NCBI GenBank assembly: GCA_963809175.1
Contig: CAWEIK010000001.1
Coordinates: 744,001-808,000 of the forward strand
Direction of reading: 5' to 3'
Length of the DNA: 64,000 nucleotides
Source of the DNA: JACCTU01 sp963809175
GTDB lineage: Bacteria; Actinomycetota; Thermoleophilia; Gaiellales; Gaiellaceae
Part shown: piece by piece, positions 35,084-45,399 of the stretch
Position numbering within the stretch: position 1 is the stretch's first letter
How the letters are laid out: each line of letters opens with the position of its first letter
Position numbers and translations under genes: made by a program
The notes under the pieces: model-generated
Databases searched by the model: none
Seen by the model: only the letters and a program-made list of their open reading frames with translations
Told to the model about the DNA's origin: nothing

Positions 35084-36045
35084 TTGCGCAGGGGAGCCAT
35101 CGTCGCGCTGATCTCGATCGCGTTGGTCGTCGCTGCGATCACGACGGGCATCGCGTACTTCGTCGACTGGCTGCCGGAGCAGGCGTCCGAAGAGCGGCAA
35201 GGGATCGACCTGGTGCTGTGGGTCACGGTCGGGATCTGCATCTTCTTCTTCGCCGTCGTGGCGGCCGTCTCGATCTACTCGGGCGTGAGGTTCCGGGTCC
35301 GCCCGGACGACCTGTCGGACGGGCCGCCGATCCACGGCCACACGGGCCTCGAGATCGCCTGGACTGCCGTGCCGACGCTCTTCGTCACGATCATCGCCGT
35401 GCTGAGCGCAGTCGTTCTCGCCCAGAACGACAGCGCGAAGGGTGAGCCGCTGCGGGTCGAGGTCCTCGCACAGCAGTACGCCTGGCAGTTCACCTACCCC
35501 GAGGAGGGCGGGATCAAGGCGACGAACCTCTACCTGCCGATCGACCGCTCGACGAAGCTCGAGCTGAGGGCCCGCGACGTCCTCCACTCCTTCTGGGTGC
35601 CGGAGTTCGGGCAGAAGCAGGACGCCGTGCCCGGGATCGTCACGACGGTCGTGATCACGCCGACCAAGACGGGTCAGTACCGCCTGATCTGCACCGAGCT
35701 CTGCGGGCTCGGGCACGCGCTGATGCGCACGCGGGCGATCGTCCTCTCGCAGGCCGACTTCGCCGCGTGGACGGAGAAGCAGCCCCAGGGCGGCAGCGCG
35801 GGCGGTGGCGCGGGCGGCGAGATCGACGCCAAGGGAGTGTTCACCGCGAACTGCGCCGCGTGTCACACGCTGACCAAGGCGGGAACGAGCGGGCAGGTAG
35901 GCCCGAACCTCAACAACCTCTCGATTGCGGCCGCGGCCGTCAAGCACCAGATCGAGCAGGGCGGCGGCGGGATGCCGCCGTTCGAGGGTCAGCTCTCCGC
36001 TGACGAGATCCAGGCGCTCGTGCAGTATCTGACGGGGTCGAACGG

Positions 36046-36049
<4 letters not shown>
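35084..36049 (+). CDS. ctaC: Cytochrome c oxidase subunit II with fused cytochrome c domain
   Basis: A 321-residue caa3-type subunit II. Two membrane helices (VALISIALVVAAITTGIAYF and a second near 45-70) are followed by the cupredoxin domain with the CuA ligands in CTELCGLGHALM. A Gly-rich linker leads to a C-terminal cytochrome c domain: NCAACHTL (heme CxxCH) and GGGGMPPFEG (axial Met). It accepts electrons and passes them to subunit I. Start is TTG 35084 after a TAGGCT box. The stop overlaps ctaD (ATGA). Confidence 0.95.
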
Positions 36050-37988
<1,939 letters not shown>

Positions 37989-37992
<4 letters not shown>

Positions 37993-38822
37993 CCCGTCAC
38001 GTCCTCGTGATCGCGAACGAGACGGCCGCGTCGGGCAGCCTGATCGCCAAGCTCGAGCAGACCGCCTCCGAGGGCGACCCACTCGTGACGGTGATCGCGC
38101 CCGTGAACCAGCCGAGCGAGGGGTACGTCGTGTACCAGGACACGCGGCGCGCGTCGGCGGGACGACGGCTCGACCGGACGCTCGAGCTGCTCCGGCGCTC
38201 GAACATTCGCGCGAGCGGGATGGTCGTCGAGACCGACCCGGTCGCAGCTGTGAAGGACGCGCTCGCCCAGCTCGAGCCGCCGGTGACCGAGGTGATCGTC
38301 TCGACGCATCCGAAGGAGCGCTCGGGCTGGCTGAATCGCAACGTCGTCGAGCGGATTCGGAAGGCGGCCGGGGAGATTCCGGTCGACCACGTCGTCGCCT
38401 CGGACGCCGCAGCTGACGGCGAGGCGAACGTGCTCGTCGTCGCAAACCAGACGCTCGCCTCGGCGCCGCTGCTCGACAGGATCCGCTCGCGGGCGCAGCG
38501 CGGGCCGGCGAGCTTCCTGATCATCGCGCCGCAGGGGCACGCGGACGCCGACCAGCGGGAGTCCGAGCGACGACTCCGCCGCCTCGTCGGTGGCCTGCGC
38601 GCCGAGGGGATCGAGGCGCATGGGCAGATCGCGCACCCCGATCCGCACACGGCCGTGATGCAGGCGGTCCACGACGAGCGGGTCGACGAGATCATCGTCT
38701 CGACCTTCCCGGGCCAGAAGTCGGGTTGGCTCCGCCGTGACCTCGTCGCACGGCTGCGCGGCGACACGGGCTTGCCCGTCGACCACGTCGTCTCGGAAGC
38801 GCGCGAGGAGGTGACCGCCTAG
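37989..38822 (+). CDS. Tandem universal-stress-like (USP-like) domain protein in the oxidase operon
   Basis: A 277-residue soluble protein with two clearly repeated alpha/beta domains. Repeat 1 starts HVLVIANETAASGSLIAKLE and ends VSTHPKERSGWLNRN plus IPVDHVV. Repeat 2 starts NVLVVANQTLASAPLLDRI and ends VSTFPGQKSGWLRRD plus LPVDHVV. The fold pattern (VLV.AN at strand 1, a late EVIVST strand, then a helix and a final HVV strand) is that of nucleotide-binding USP proteins, though the standard GxxGxnG(S/T) loop is not evident. It is coupled to ctaD (GTGA) and to ctaE (TAGTG). A role in oxidase regulation or assembly is inference. Confidence 0.7.
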
Positions 38823-39418
38823 TGGCGACGCACGTCGAGGCCGACCACCACGGGCCGCCGGTCGCGAACCAGAGCTCGCGCGTCGACTCGCGCGTGCTCG
38901 GGATGTTCCTCTTCATCGCCTCGGAGGTCATGCTCTTCGGCGCGTTTTTCACGGCGTACTTCTTCGTCCGCGTCGTCAACGGCATCGAATGGCCACCCGA
39001 GGGGCTCCACTTGCCGGTGTTCGTTGCCGGCGTGAACACCTGCATCCTCGTCACCTCGTCGTTCACCGTCCACTGGGCGCTCCAGTCGATCAAGCGGGAC
39101 AACCGCGCCGGGATGCAGGCCGGGCTCGTGCTGACGCTCGCGCTCGGGTTCGTCTTCCTGTTGACGCAGGCGCGCGAGTACTCCCGCGTGGGCTTCGCGC
39201 CGAGCGACGGTGCGTTCGGGACGATCTTCTACGGGCTGACGGGCCTCCACGGGGCCCACGTCTTCGTCGGGCTGATGCTGCTCACGTTCGCGACGATCAG
39301 GGCTTTCCGGGGCCACTTCTCGGCGGCGCACCACCATGGCGTCGAGATCCCGGGGATCTACTGGCACTTCGTCGACGTAATGTGGATCGTGGTCTACACG
39401 ACGATCTACATCCTCTAG
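38822..39418 (+). CDS. ctaE: Cytochrome c oxidase subunit III
   Basis: A 198-residue, five-helix subunit III of the short actinobacterial type. SSRVDSRVLGMFLFIASEVM, FGAFFTAYFFVR, LTGLHGAHVFVGLML and the final YWHFVDVMWIVVYTTIYIL are characteristic. It stabilises subunit I and proton uptake. The GTG start overlaps the last base of the preceding stop (TAGTG), so it is read straight after the USP-like gene. This means that gene is truly inside the operon. Confidence 0.93.
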   Translation: MATHVEADHHGPPVANQSSRVDSRVLGMFLFIASEVMLFGAFFTAYFFVRVVNGIEWPPEGLHLPVFVAGVNTCILVTSSFTVHWALQSIKRDNRAGMQAGLVLTLALGFVFLLTQAREYSRVGFAPSDGAFGTIFYGLTGLHGAHVFVGLMLLTFATIRAFRGHFSAAHHHGVEIPGIYWHFVDVMWIVVYTTIYIL

Positions 39419-39427
39419 GGGGGAACC

Positions 39428-40078
39428 ATGAAGAACCCGTTCCGGAGCGAAGCCGAGGCGTTCCGCTTCCTGATCCGGACGATCGTCTACTTCGCCGTGA
39501 TCGCGGTCGCGGCGATGATCAACACCTGGCTGGGCGTGGCGGTGTTCGTCGTCGCCACCGGTGTCGTCGTCTGGTGGCTCTTCTTCCGCGGCGACGAGCA
39601 GCGGCCGATCCGGACGGCGCCGGCGCGCCGCGGCGGCGAAGGGGAGCGCCGGATCCTCGTCGTCGCGAACGAGACCGTCGGCGGCGCGACGCTCAGCGAT
39701 CGAATTCGGGAACGGTCCGAGGGTGTGCGCGCGGTGGTGCGCGTCGTCGCGCCGGCGCTCAACACGCCGATTCGGCACTGGGCCTCCGACGAGGACGGCG
39801 CCCGGGCGGTCGCCGAGACGCGCCTCGAGGAGTCGTTGGGGCGGCTACGGGCGGGCGGCGTCGATGCGAGCGGCGAGGTCGGTGACGCGGAGCCGCTGCA
39901 GGCGATCGAGGATGCGCTGCGCACGTTCGGGGCGGACGAGATCATCATCTCGACGCACCCTGAGGGTCGTTCGCAATGGCTGGAACGCGGCGTCGTCACC
40001 GCCGCACGCGAGCGCTTTGCGGTCCCGATCACGCACGTCGTGGTCGACCTCGACGCCGACCGCGAAGACATCCGCTAG
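39428..40078 (+). CDS. Fusion of a short oxidase membrane subunit (subunit IV-like) with a USP-like domain
   Basis: Residues 1-58 hold two hydrophobic helices (FLIRTIVYFAVIAVAAMINT and LGVAVFVVATGVVVWWLFF), the size and place of actinobacterial oxidase subunit IV (CtaF). After a basic linker, residues 74-210 are a third copy of the domain found in the tandem protein: RRILVVANETVGGATLSDRI, then EIIISTHPEGRSQWLERG and VPITHVVVDLD. The fusion would fix the domain to the oxidase on the cytosolic side. The ATG has a strong AGGGGGGA site, and the stop lies 9 bases from the convergent cytochrome gene. Subunit IV identity is by position and topology. Confidence 0.65.
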   Translation: MKNPFRSEAEAFRFLIRTIVYFAVIAVAAMINTWLGVAVFVVATGVVVWWLFFRGDEQRPIRTAPARRGGEGERRILVVANETVGGATLSDRIRERSEGVRAVVRVVAPALNTPIRHWASDEDGARAVAETRLEESLGRLRAGGVDASGEVGDAEPLQAIEDALRTFGADEIIISTHPEGRSQWLERGVVTAARERFAVPITHVVVDLDADREDIR

Positions 40079-40087
40079 CGCGCTGCG

Positions 40088-40732
40088 CTACTTGCGGTTC
40101 TCGGCGACGAACTCGGCGAGCGCCTGGATCTGCTCGTCGGTCAGCTGGCCTTCGAACGGCGGCATGCCGCCGCCGCCCTGGCGGATCTGCTCGGCGATCC
40201 GGTCTGCGGTGAGCGAGAGCTGGTCGAGGTTCGGCCCGACCGTTCCGGTGGCCCCGGCCGCCGCGAACGTGTGGCACCCGGCGCAGTTCGCCGTGAAGAG
40301 CGCCTTCGGGTCGTCCGCCGAGGCATTGCCCGCCTGCTGACCGGCCTGCGCGATCGCCTGCTGGTTGGCCGCGACCGAGGCGACGTAGCTCGCGATCGAG
40401 TCCATCGCCTCCTCCCGCTCCGAATCGCTGAACTCGTTGGCGGGGAAGAGCTCGTCAGGGTCCGGCATCGGCGGGATCGGAAAGCGCATCTGGCCGAGCA
40501 CGACCTCGCGGATCGTCGACTCGTCGAAGCCCTCCTCGCGCGACGCTGCGAAGGCGGCGTCGAGCGACGGGCCGATCGTCCCGCGCGCGCCGGCCGCCTT
40601 CAGCTCGTGGCAGCCCGCGCACTTCTGTTTGAAGAGCGCCTCGCCGTTCGAGCCCGAGGACTCGGAGTCCCCGAGACCGCCGGTACCGCAGCCGGCAAGG
40701 AGCAGAACGAGGAGGAGCGCGCCGCGCCGCAA
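40088..40732 (-). CDS. Diheme cytochrome c lipoprotein
   Basis: 214 residues. A lipobox (LLLVLLLAGCG) anchors it to the outer face of the membrane. Two c-type domains follow: KCAGCHEL in the first and NCAGCHTF in the second, with methionines in FPIPPMPDP and GGGGMPPFEG as likely axial ligands. The second domain is strikingly close to the cytochrome domain of ctaC, about 39 of 66 residues identical by eye. It probably feeds electrons to the oxidase encoded tail to tail with it. The TTG start lies one base after the stop of the STAS gene, so both share an operon. Confidence 0.88.
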   Translation of the reverse strand: MRRGALLLVLLLAGCGTGGLGDSESSGSNGEALFKQKCAGCHELKAAGARGTIGPSLDAAFAASREEGFDESTIREVVLGQMRFPIPPMPDPDELFPANEFSDSEREEAMDSIASYVASVAANQQAIAQAGQQAGNASADDPKALFTANCAGCHTFAAAGATGTVGPNLDQLSLTADRIAEQIRQGGGGMPPFEGQLTDEQIQALAEFVAENRK

Positions 40733-40733
40733 G

Positions 40734-41096
40734 CTAGGCGGCGGGTCCAGACGTCTTGAGCTGGTCGACCGCTTCGTCCCGCGTCGGGTGGATCGTGAAG
40801 ACGCGATCGAGCCCGGTGATCTCGAAGATCTTCGTGATGTTGCGGTCGCTGCAGACGAGCGAGAGCTGCCCGTCGTTCGTCCGCAGTCGCTTGATGCCTC
40901 CGACGAGCACCCCGAGCGTCGTCGAGTCGATGAACGTCGTGTTCGAGAAGTCGACGATCACGTTCTTGCCGCCCTGTGAGATCACGTCCAGGAGCTGCTG
41001 CTTGAACTCCGGTGCCGTGTAGAGGTCGACCTCTCCGGCAAGCGAGATCACGTACGTGTCGTCGCCCAAGTCCTCTGTCTTGATCTCGAAGTTCAT
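40734..41096 (-). CDS. STAS domain anti-sigma factor antagonist
   Basis: A 120-residue SpoIIAA/RsbV-like protein: FEIKTEDLGDDTYVISLAGE, VDLYTAPEFKQQLLD, then VDFSNTTFIDSTTLGVLVGG with the phosphorylatable Ser after ID. Unphosphorylated, such proteins bind an anti-sigma kinase and release a sigma factor. No kinase or sigma gene is adjacent. It is placed between a TPR protein and the diheme cytochrome in the same transcription direction. Confidence 0.87.
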   Translation of the reverse strand: MNFEIKTEDLGDDTYVISLAGEVDLYTAPEFKQQLLDVISQGGKNVIVDFSNTTFIDSTTLGVLVGGIKRLRTNDGQLSLVCSDRNITKIFEITGLDRVFTIHPTRDEAVDQLKTSGPAA

Positions 41097-41134
41097 CGCT
41101 CCCCCGTGGTCGCTGCAGCCAAGACGCGCGGAGT

Positions 41135-41989
41135 CTACCCCTCTGGCGTCGGCGCCAAGCGTTCTTCGAGCAGTGTGATCCGTTCGGCGACCGCCGGGGC
41201 CGTCTGGTCGTCCGGCGCCAGCTTCAGGAAGCGCTTGTAGGCGGCGATCGCGGTCGGCAGGTCGTTCGCCGTCTCGGCCGTCTGGGCGAGCTCGAACTGG
41301 ATCGCCGAGTCGTTCGGCTGGGCGGCGGCGACGATCTTGTAGACGGCCACGGCGCTCGTGAGGGCGTCGGTCATCTTCGTGAAGGCGGCGTTGAGCGCCT
41401 CGTTGTGCCGGCTCGAGAGCGCGTCGGTGATCGGGTCGCTCGAGAGGGCGTTTCCGATCTGCGACTCGGACGAGGGCTCGAAGACCGCCCCCGGGACCTC
41501 GGTCTGAAGCGCGAGCTGCGCGAGCTGGGCCTGCGTGCGGTACTGGTCGGCCTGCTGGAGATAGAGCGCCGCAAGCTCCCGCTGGGCGTCGATGTCGCTC
41601 GGCTCGAGCTCCAGGTACTTGGCGAGCGGCACGATCGACGCCTCCGGCTCCTGTTGGTTCTGGAGCGCGGTCGCGAGGTCGCGGTAGGCCTGAGCGTCCT
41701 TCGGGTTGGCGGCGATCCGCTCGCGCGCGTCGTTCTCGGACGGCCCGCCCGCGACCCCGTCGTTCTGGAGCAGGATGTCCTGCAGGCCGCCGAAGCCGGT
41801 GCCGACGCCGAAGAGCACGAAGCTGAAGGTGAACGTGATCGCGAGGAAGACGAACACCCACTTCGCGCGGTTACGCAGCCGGATGAAGAAGAGCGCGTCG
41901 TTCGGGTCGGGAGCCCGCGAACCGGCTCCGCCGCCACCGCGAGCGTTCGGACGCGCGCGCGGGACGCTGCGACGGTCAGCTCGTGCCAC
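41135..41989 (-). CDS. Membrane-anchored TPR protein
   Basis: 284 residues. A Gly/Arg-rich cytosolic N terminus and one hydrophobic helix (WVFVFLAITFTFSFVLFGVG) precede an external helical domain with TPR-like pairs: ANPKDAQAYRDLATALQNQQ, EPSDIDAQRELAALYLQQAD and NDLPTAIAAYKRFLKLAPDD. Probably a scaffold for an envelope complex. It precedes the STAS gene by 38 bases. The partner is unknown. Confidence 0.75.
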   Translation of the reverse strand: MARADRRSVPRARPNARGGGGAGSRAPDPNDALFFIRLRNRAKWVFVFLAITFTFSFVLFGVGTGFGGLQDILLQNDGVAGGPSENDARERIAANPKDAQAYRDLATALQNQQEPEASIVPLAKYLELEPSDIDAQRELAALYLQQADQYRTQAQLAQLALQTEVPGAVFEPSSESQIGNALSSDPITDALSSRHNEALNAAFTKMTDALTSAVAVYKIVAAAQPNDSAIQFELAQTAETANDLPTAIAAYKRFLKLAPDDQTAPAVAERITLLEERLAPTPEG

Positions 41990-42027
41990 TCGGTGACTCC
42001 ATTCTCATCCCGGGGGAGGGTACCGGT

Positions 42028-42045
42028 CAGGCCCTTCGAGGCCTG
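42028..42045. terminator. Small hairpin after the glycosidase-like gene
   Basis: CAGGCC-CTTCGA-GGCCTG forms a 6-bp stem just beyond the stop of the minus-strand gene ending at 42055 and upstream of the TPR gene. It is a modest terminator candidate with no T-run. Confidence 0.35.
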
Positions 42046-42054
42046 CGACTCGGT

Positions 42055-43470
42055 CTACTTGATGCCGACCAAGGTGAGCACGCGCTGCACCTTGTTGCCG
42101 TTCACGTCGCCGACCTCGACCTCGAGCGTGTACGTCACGCCGCGGGCAGGCGTGAACCTCGGCCGGATCGTGATCCAGCCGTCGAGCCCGATCGTGGTGA
42201 CCGGCTGCTCGACGACCAGCAGGCGGCCCCGTTGGAAGACCTTGTAGGTGAGCCCCACGCGGGAGCCGGCACCGCTGCGGTAGGCGAGCTTCGTCGTGGG
42301 CACGCGGACCGCGGGGTTCGCGACGCCGCCCTTCACGGTCAGAAACGTGTTTCGCGCGTCGAGTGGCTTGGCGAGCTGCGAGTAGATGTCGAAGGCCGGC
42401 TTCTCGAGCCCGAACTGCGTCATCAGCCCGCTCTGCCACGCGTTGACGGGGTTGTCGCGCATCGCGAACCAGATCAGCATCCCGACGCGCGGGTTGCGGC
42501 GCGCCATCGTCACGGCGGTGCGGATGTACGACGCCTGCTGCGCGTAGGTCACGCCCTTCGGGTCCTCGGGGCGCGTCTCGTGCCCGTACTCGGTCAGCCA
42601 GATCGGGATGTTCTTGCGCCCGAACCACTTGTCGAGCTGCACGCCGAACCGCGGCAGCGTCGTCATCGACACGTTGGGCCAGCGCACGAGCTGCGTCGGC
42701 GGCTGGTTCGCGGGCGACGAGTACGGATGGTGCGCGTAGGCGTCGAAGCGGAGCTTCGGGCGCGCCTTCGCGAGCAGCTCGGCGAACTTGCCGGGCGAGT
42801 GCGTGTCCGAGACGCCCGCCTTCTTCCGGTCGCGTCCGCGCGCCGAGGTCTCGCCGATCGCGACCAACGCCTGCGGCGAGCCCTGCTTGAAGCCGGTGTA
42901 CGCGGCGCGGTAGAGCTTCGCGTAGTTCGCGGGCGCGACGGATTTGCCCTTCGCGTCGAACTGCGGCGTCAGGAAGAGGTTGAGGTTCGGCTCGTTCCAG
43001 ACCGAGTAGAAGCGGACGAACGGAAAGCCACGGTTGCGCCCCGAGTAGCGGTTCGCGAGCGCGCGCGCGAAGTTCTGGATGTCGGCGAGGCGGTTGGGGA
43101 GCCGGTTCTTGGCCGGCCCCGCCCACGTCGGCGTGCCCCAGATCGTCAGCATCACCTCGATGTCGCGGTCGGCGGCCTGGCGGACGAACTCGTCGAGGTC
43201 CTCCCAACGGTAGGCGGGGTCGAACGGGTTCGTCGCGTTCGCGGGCCGCCTCGGCGCCGTGTTGAACCAGTAGACCGTCGTCTTCATGATCGTCGAGTTC
43301 GCGTGAACGGCGCGGTCGCGCATGAAGAAGCGCTCGGGGAGCCACCGGAAGTACGGGTCGTCCTGGAAGCCCATCCACAGGCGGGGCGCCGCGCTTGCGG
43401 CTGCCGGCGCGACGAGCGCAGCGAGAACGAGCAGTAGGGCGAGGCGGGAGAGGCGGGTCAACGGCGGCAT
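42055..43470 (-). CDS. Secreted glycoside-hydrolase-like TIM-barrel protein (paralogue)
   Basis: A signal peptide (LALLLVLAALVAPAAASA) and 471 residues in all. The barrel repeats the landmarks of the 15644-16915 protein: FYSVWNEPNLNLFLTP (acid/base Glu), RFDAYAHHPYSSP and IPIWLTEYGHETRPEDPKG (nucleophile Glu), then NAWQSGLMTQFG. A ~90-residue beta-sandwich ends the protein (VGLTYKVFQRGRLLVVEQ). The substrate is unknown. ATG 43470 has GGAGG immediately upstream. It lies beside the tat genes but 65 bases away. Confidence 0.8.
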   Translation of the reverse strand: MPPLTRLSRLALLLVLAALVAPAAASAAPRLWMGFQDDPYFRWLPERFFMRDRAVHANSTIMKTTVYWFNTAPRRPANATNPFDPAYRWEDLDEFVRQAADRDIEVMLTIWGTPTWAGPAKNRLPNRLADIQNFARALANRYSGRNRGFPFVRFYSVWNEPNLNLFLTPQFDAKGKSVAPANYAKLYRAAYTGFKQGSPQALVAIGETSARGRDRKKAGVSDTHSPGKFAELLAKARPKLRFDAYAHHPYSSPANQPPTQLVRWPNVSMTTLPRFGVQLDKWFGRKNIPIWLTEYGHETRPEDPKGVTYAQQASYIRTAVTMARRNPRVGMLIWFAMRDNPVNAWQSGLMTQFGLEKPAFDIYSQLAKPLDARNTFLTVKGGVANPAVRVPTTKLAYRSGAGSRVGLTYKVFQRGRLLVVEQPVTTIGLDGWITIRPRFTPARGVTYTLEVEVGDVNGNKVQRVLTLVGIK

Positions 43471-43535
43471 CCTCCGATCAGACGAGCAAACGCGCCGGAC
43501 GGTAGCGAGCAGACGTTCGGATTTCGTAAGGCCGC

Positions 43536-44309
43536 TTAGCCGGCAGAGGCGTCTGCCATCAACTCCGCCCGCTCCCACCGTCGCTCCATGTAGGCGGCGA
43601 CCAAGATCGAGGCCTCGAAGAGCACGATGATCGGGATCACCTCGAAGAAGAGCGAGATCGCATCGACGGTCGGCATCGCGACCGCCACGAGGATCCCGAT
43701 GAACCAGGCCATCCGGCGGTTCTTCCGCAGCTGGTCGACCGTCAGGATCCGCAGCCGCACGAGCGCGAGGATGAAGACCGGCAGCTCGAAGACGAGGCCC
43801 ATCACGAACAGCGCCAGCGTGACGAACGAGAAGTAGTAGCTCGCTCGGATCTGGATGTTGTAGAGCTCCGAGTCGAACTCGGTCAGGAAGCCGATCGCCT
43901 TCGGCAGGACGACGAAGTACGCGAAGGCAACGCCGGAGGCAAACAGCACGGTGGCTCCGAGCGCGAAGATCGAGACGACCTTCTGGGTGTTCTCCTCGAG
44001 CGCCGGCGCCAGGAAGCTCCACAGCTGGTAGAGCACGACCGGCAGCGCCAGGGCGAGCGCGGCGAACGCCGCGACCTTGATCGAGGTCGTGAACGGCTCG
44101 GTGACCCCGAACGTGACGAGCTGCTTGTCGTCCGGGAGGGGGCCGGTCAGCCAGTCGATCAGCCGCTCGTGGAAGGCGAACGTGAACGGGAAGAAGACCG
44201 CGATCGCGCCGAGCGAGATCAGCAGGCGCGTGCGGAGCTCGCCGAGGTGCTCGACGAGGGTCGCCTCTTCGCCGTGACCGAGGCGCCTCGGCAGGCTACG
44301 GCGAGGCAC
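43536..44309 (-). CDS. tatC: Sec-independent translocase subunit TatC
   Basis: A 257-residue polytopic membrane protein with six helices. EEATLVEHLGELRTRLLISL is the N-terminal signal-recognition region (HLxELRxRL). YQLWSFLAPALEENTQK, FAYFVVLPKAIGFL and FELPVFILALVRLRI match TatC landmarks. It recognises twin-arginine signal peptides. The GTG start lies 6 bases after the tatA stop. No tatB is visible, as in minimal TatAC systems. Confidence 0.93.
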   Translation of the reverse strand: MPRRSLPRRLGHGEEATLVEHLGELRTRLLISLGAIAVFFPFTFAFHERLIDWLTGPLPDDKQLVTFGVTEPFTTSIKVAAFAALALALPVVLYQLWSFLAPALEENTQKVVSIFALGATVLFASGVAFAYFVVLPKAIGFLTEFDSELYNIQIRASYYFSFVTLALFVMGLVFELPVFILALVRLRILTVDQLRKNRRMAWFIGILVAVAMPTVDAISLFFEVIPIIVLFEASILVAAYMERRWERAELMADASAG

Positions 44310-44315
44310 AGGGAG

Positions 44316-44540
44316 CTACAGGGAGTCGCGCTCGCGCGCGGTGACGACCGGGTCGTTCTCGTCCACGGGCGGTGCCAGCTTGGGGACGTCGTCGTCGTTG
44401 TCCTTGCCTGAGACCCCGTCCTTGAACTCGCGCATGCCGCGGCCCAGCGAGCGCCCGAGCTCGGGCAACCGCTTGGGCCCGAAGATCAGCAGCGCTGCGA
44501 GCAGGACGAGAACGATCTCTGTGACGCCGATGTTTGGCAT
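44316..44540 (-). CDS. tatA: Twin-arginine translocase subunit TatA
   Basis: 74 residues with one helix and an amphipathic segment: IGVTEIVLVLLAALLIFGP, then KRLPELGRSLGRGMREFKDG, the FGPKxLPxLG hinge being diagnostic. An acidic tail follows. It forms the Tat pore with TatC downstream. The ATG is preceded 7 bases upstream by minus-strand TACCCT, a likely leaderless promoter. The gene is divergent from sufC. Confidence 0.93.
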   Translation of the reverse strand: MPNIGVTEIVLVLLAALLIFGPKRLPELGRSLGRGMREFKDGVSGKDNDDDVPKLAPPVDENDPVVTARERDSL

Positions 44541-44547
44541 ATCTCTG

Positions 44548-44553
44548 AGGGTA
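44548..44553 (-). promoter_or_regulatory. -10 element of tatA (leaderless)
   Basis: Minus-strand TACCCT lies 7 bases before the tatA ATG, with no room for a ribosome binding site. Confidence 0.5.
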
Positions 44554-44565
44554 CCAGGGGTTCGG

Positions 44566-44571
44566 TACAAT
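44566..44571 (+). promoter_or_regulatory. -10 element of the suf operon
   Basis: TACAAT at 44566-44571 would start a leader of about 42 bases before the sufC TTG, which has its own ribosome binding site GAAGGGGA at 44608-44615. I see no convincing SufR or IscR palindrome in the leader. Confidence 0.45.
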
Positions 44572-44619
44572 CCAGCCACGGGGGGTAGCCACCACTCGTA
44601 ACCTTTCGAAGGGGATGTC

Positions 44620-45399
44620 TTGGCCCTGCTGGAGCTGAAAAACCTGCACGTCGCGCTCGAAGACGGCACCGAGATCGTCAAGGGCGTCGACCTCGCCGTC
44701 AGCCCCGGCGAGGTGCACGCCGTCATGGGGCCGAACGGCTCGGGGAAGTCCACGCTCGCGTACGCGCTGATGGGCCACCCCGCCTACGAGATCACCGAGG
44801 GGCAGCTGCTGTTCGACGGCGAGGACCTGACCCAGGCCGGCGCGGACGAGCGCGCCCAGAAGGGCCTCTTCCTCGCCTTCCAGTACCCCCACGCGATTCC
44901 GGGCGTCACCGTCACGAGCTTCCTGCGGAGCGCGATCAACGCGATCCGCAAGGCGCGAAACGGCGGCACCGACGACCCGATCCCGGTCAAGGAGTTCCGA
45001 ACCGAGCTGCTCGCCGCGATGGACCGCCTGAAGGTCCCGCGCGAGCTCGCGTCCCGCTATCTGAACGACGGCTTCTCGGGCGGAGAGAAGAAGCGCGTCG
45101 AGATCCTCCAGATGGCGATGCTCGAGCCTCGGATCGCCGTGCTCGACGAGACCGACTCAGGGCTCGACATCGACGCCCTGAAGATCGTCGCCGGCGGCGT
45201 GAAAGACCTGGTGGGGCCGAGCATGGGCGCTCTGGTGATCACGCACTACCAGCGGATCCTCAACTACATCACCCCCGATTTCGTGCACGTCTTCGTAAAC
45301 GGACGTATCGTTGAAGAAGGTGGCCCGGAGCTCGCGCACAAGCTCGAGGCCGAGGGCTACGAGGCATTCACTCCCAAGGAACAGGAAGCGGTGACGTAG
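44620..45399 (+). CDS. sufC: Fe-S cluster assembly ATPase SufC
   Basis: A 259-residue ABC ATPase: Walker A MGPNGSGKSTLAYALMGHP, the SufC-type signature DGFSGGEKKRVEILQM, Walker B AVLDETDSGLDIDAL and the H-loop in LVITHYQRILNYI. It powers the SufBCD scaffold that builds iron-sulfur clusters. The TTG start has a good GAAGGGGA site. The stop TAG overlaps the GTG of sufB. Confidence 0.95.
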   Translation: MALLELKNLHVALEDGTEIVKGVDLAVSPGEVHAVMGPNGSGKSTLAYALMGHPAYEITEGQLLFDGEDLTQAGADERAQKGLFLAFQYPHAIPGVTVTSFLRSAINAIRKARNGGTDDPIPVKEFRTELLAAMDRLKVPRELASRYLNDGFSGGEKKRVEILQMAMLEPRIAVLDETDSGLDIDALKIVAGGVKDLVGPSMGALVITHYQRILNYITPDFVHVFVNGRIVEEGGPELAHKLEAEGYEAFTPKEQEAVT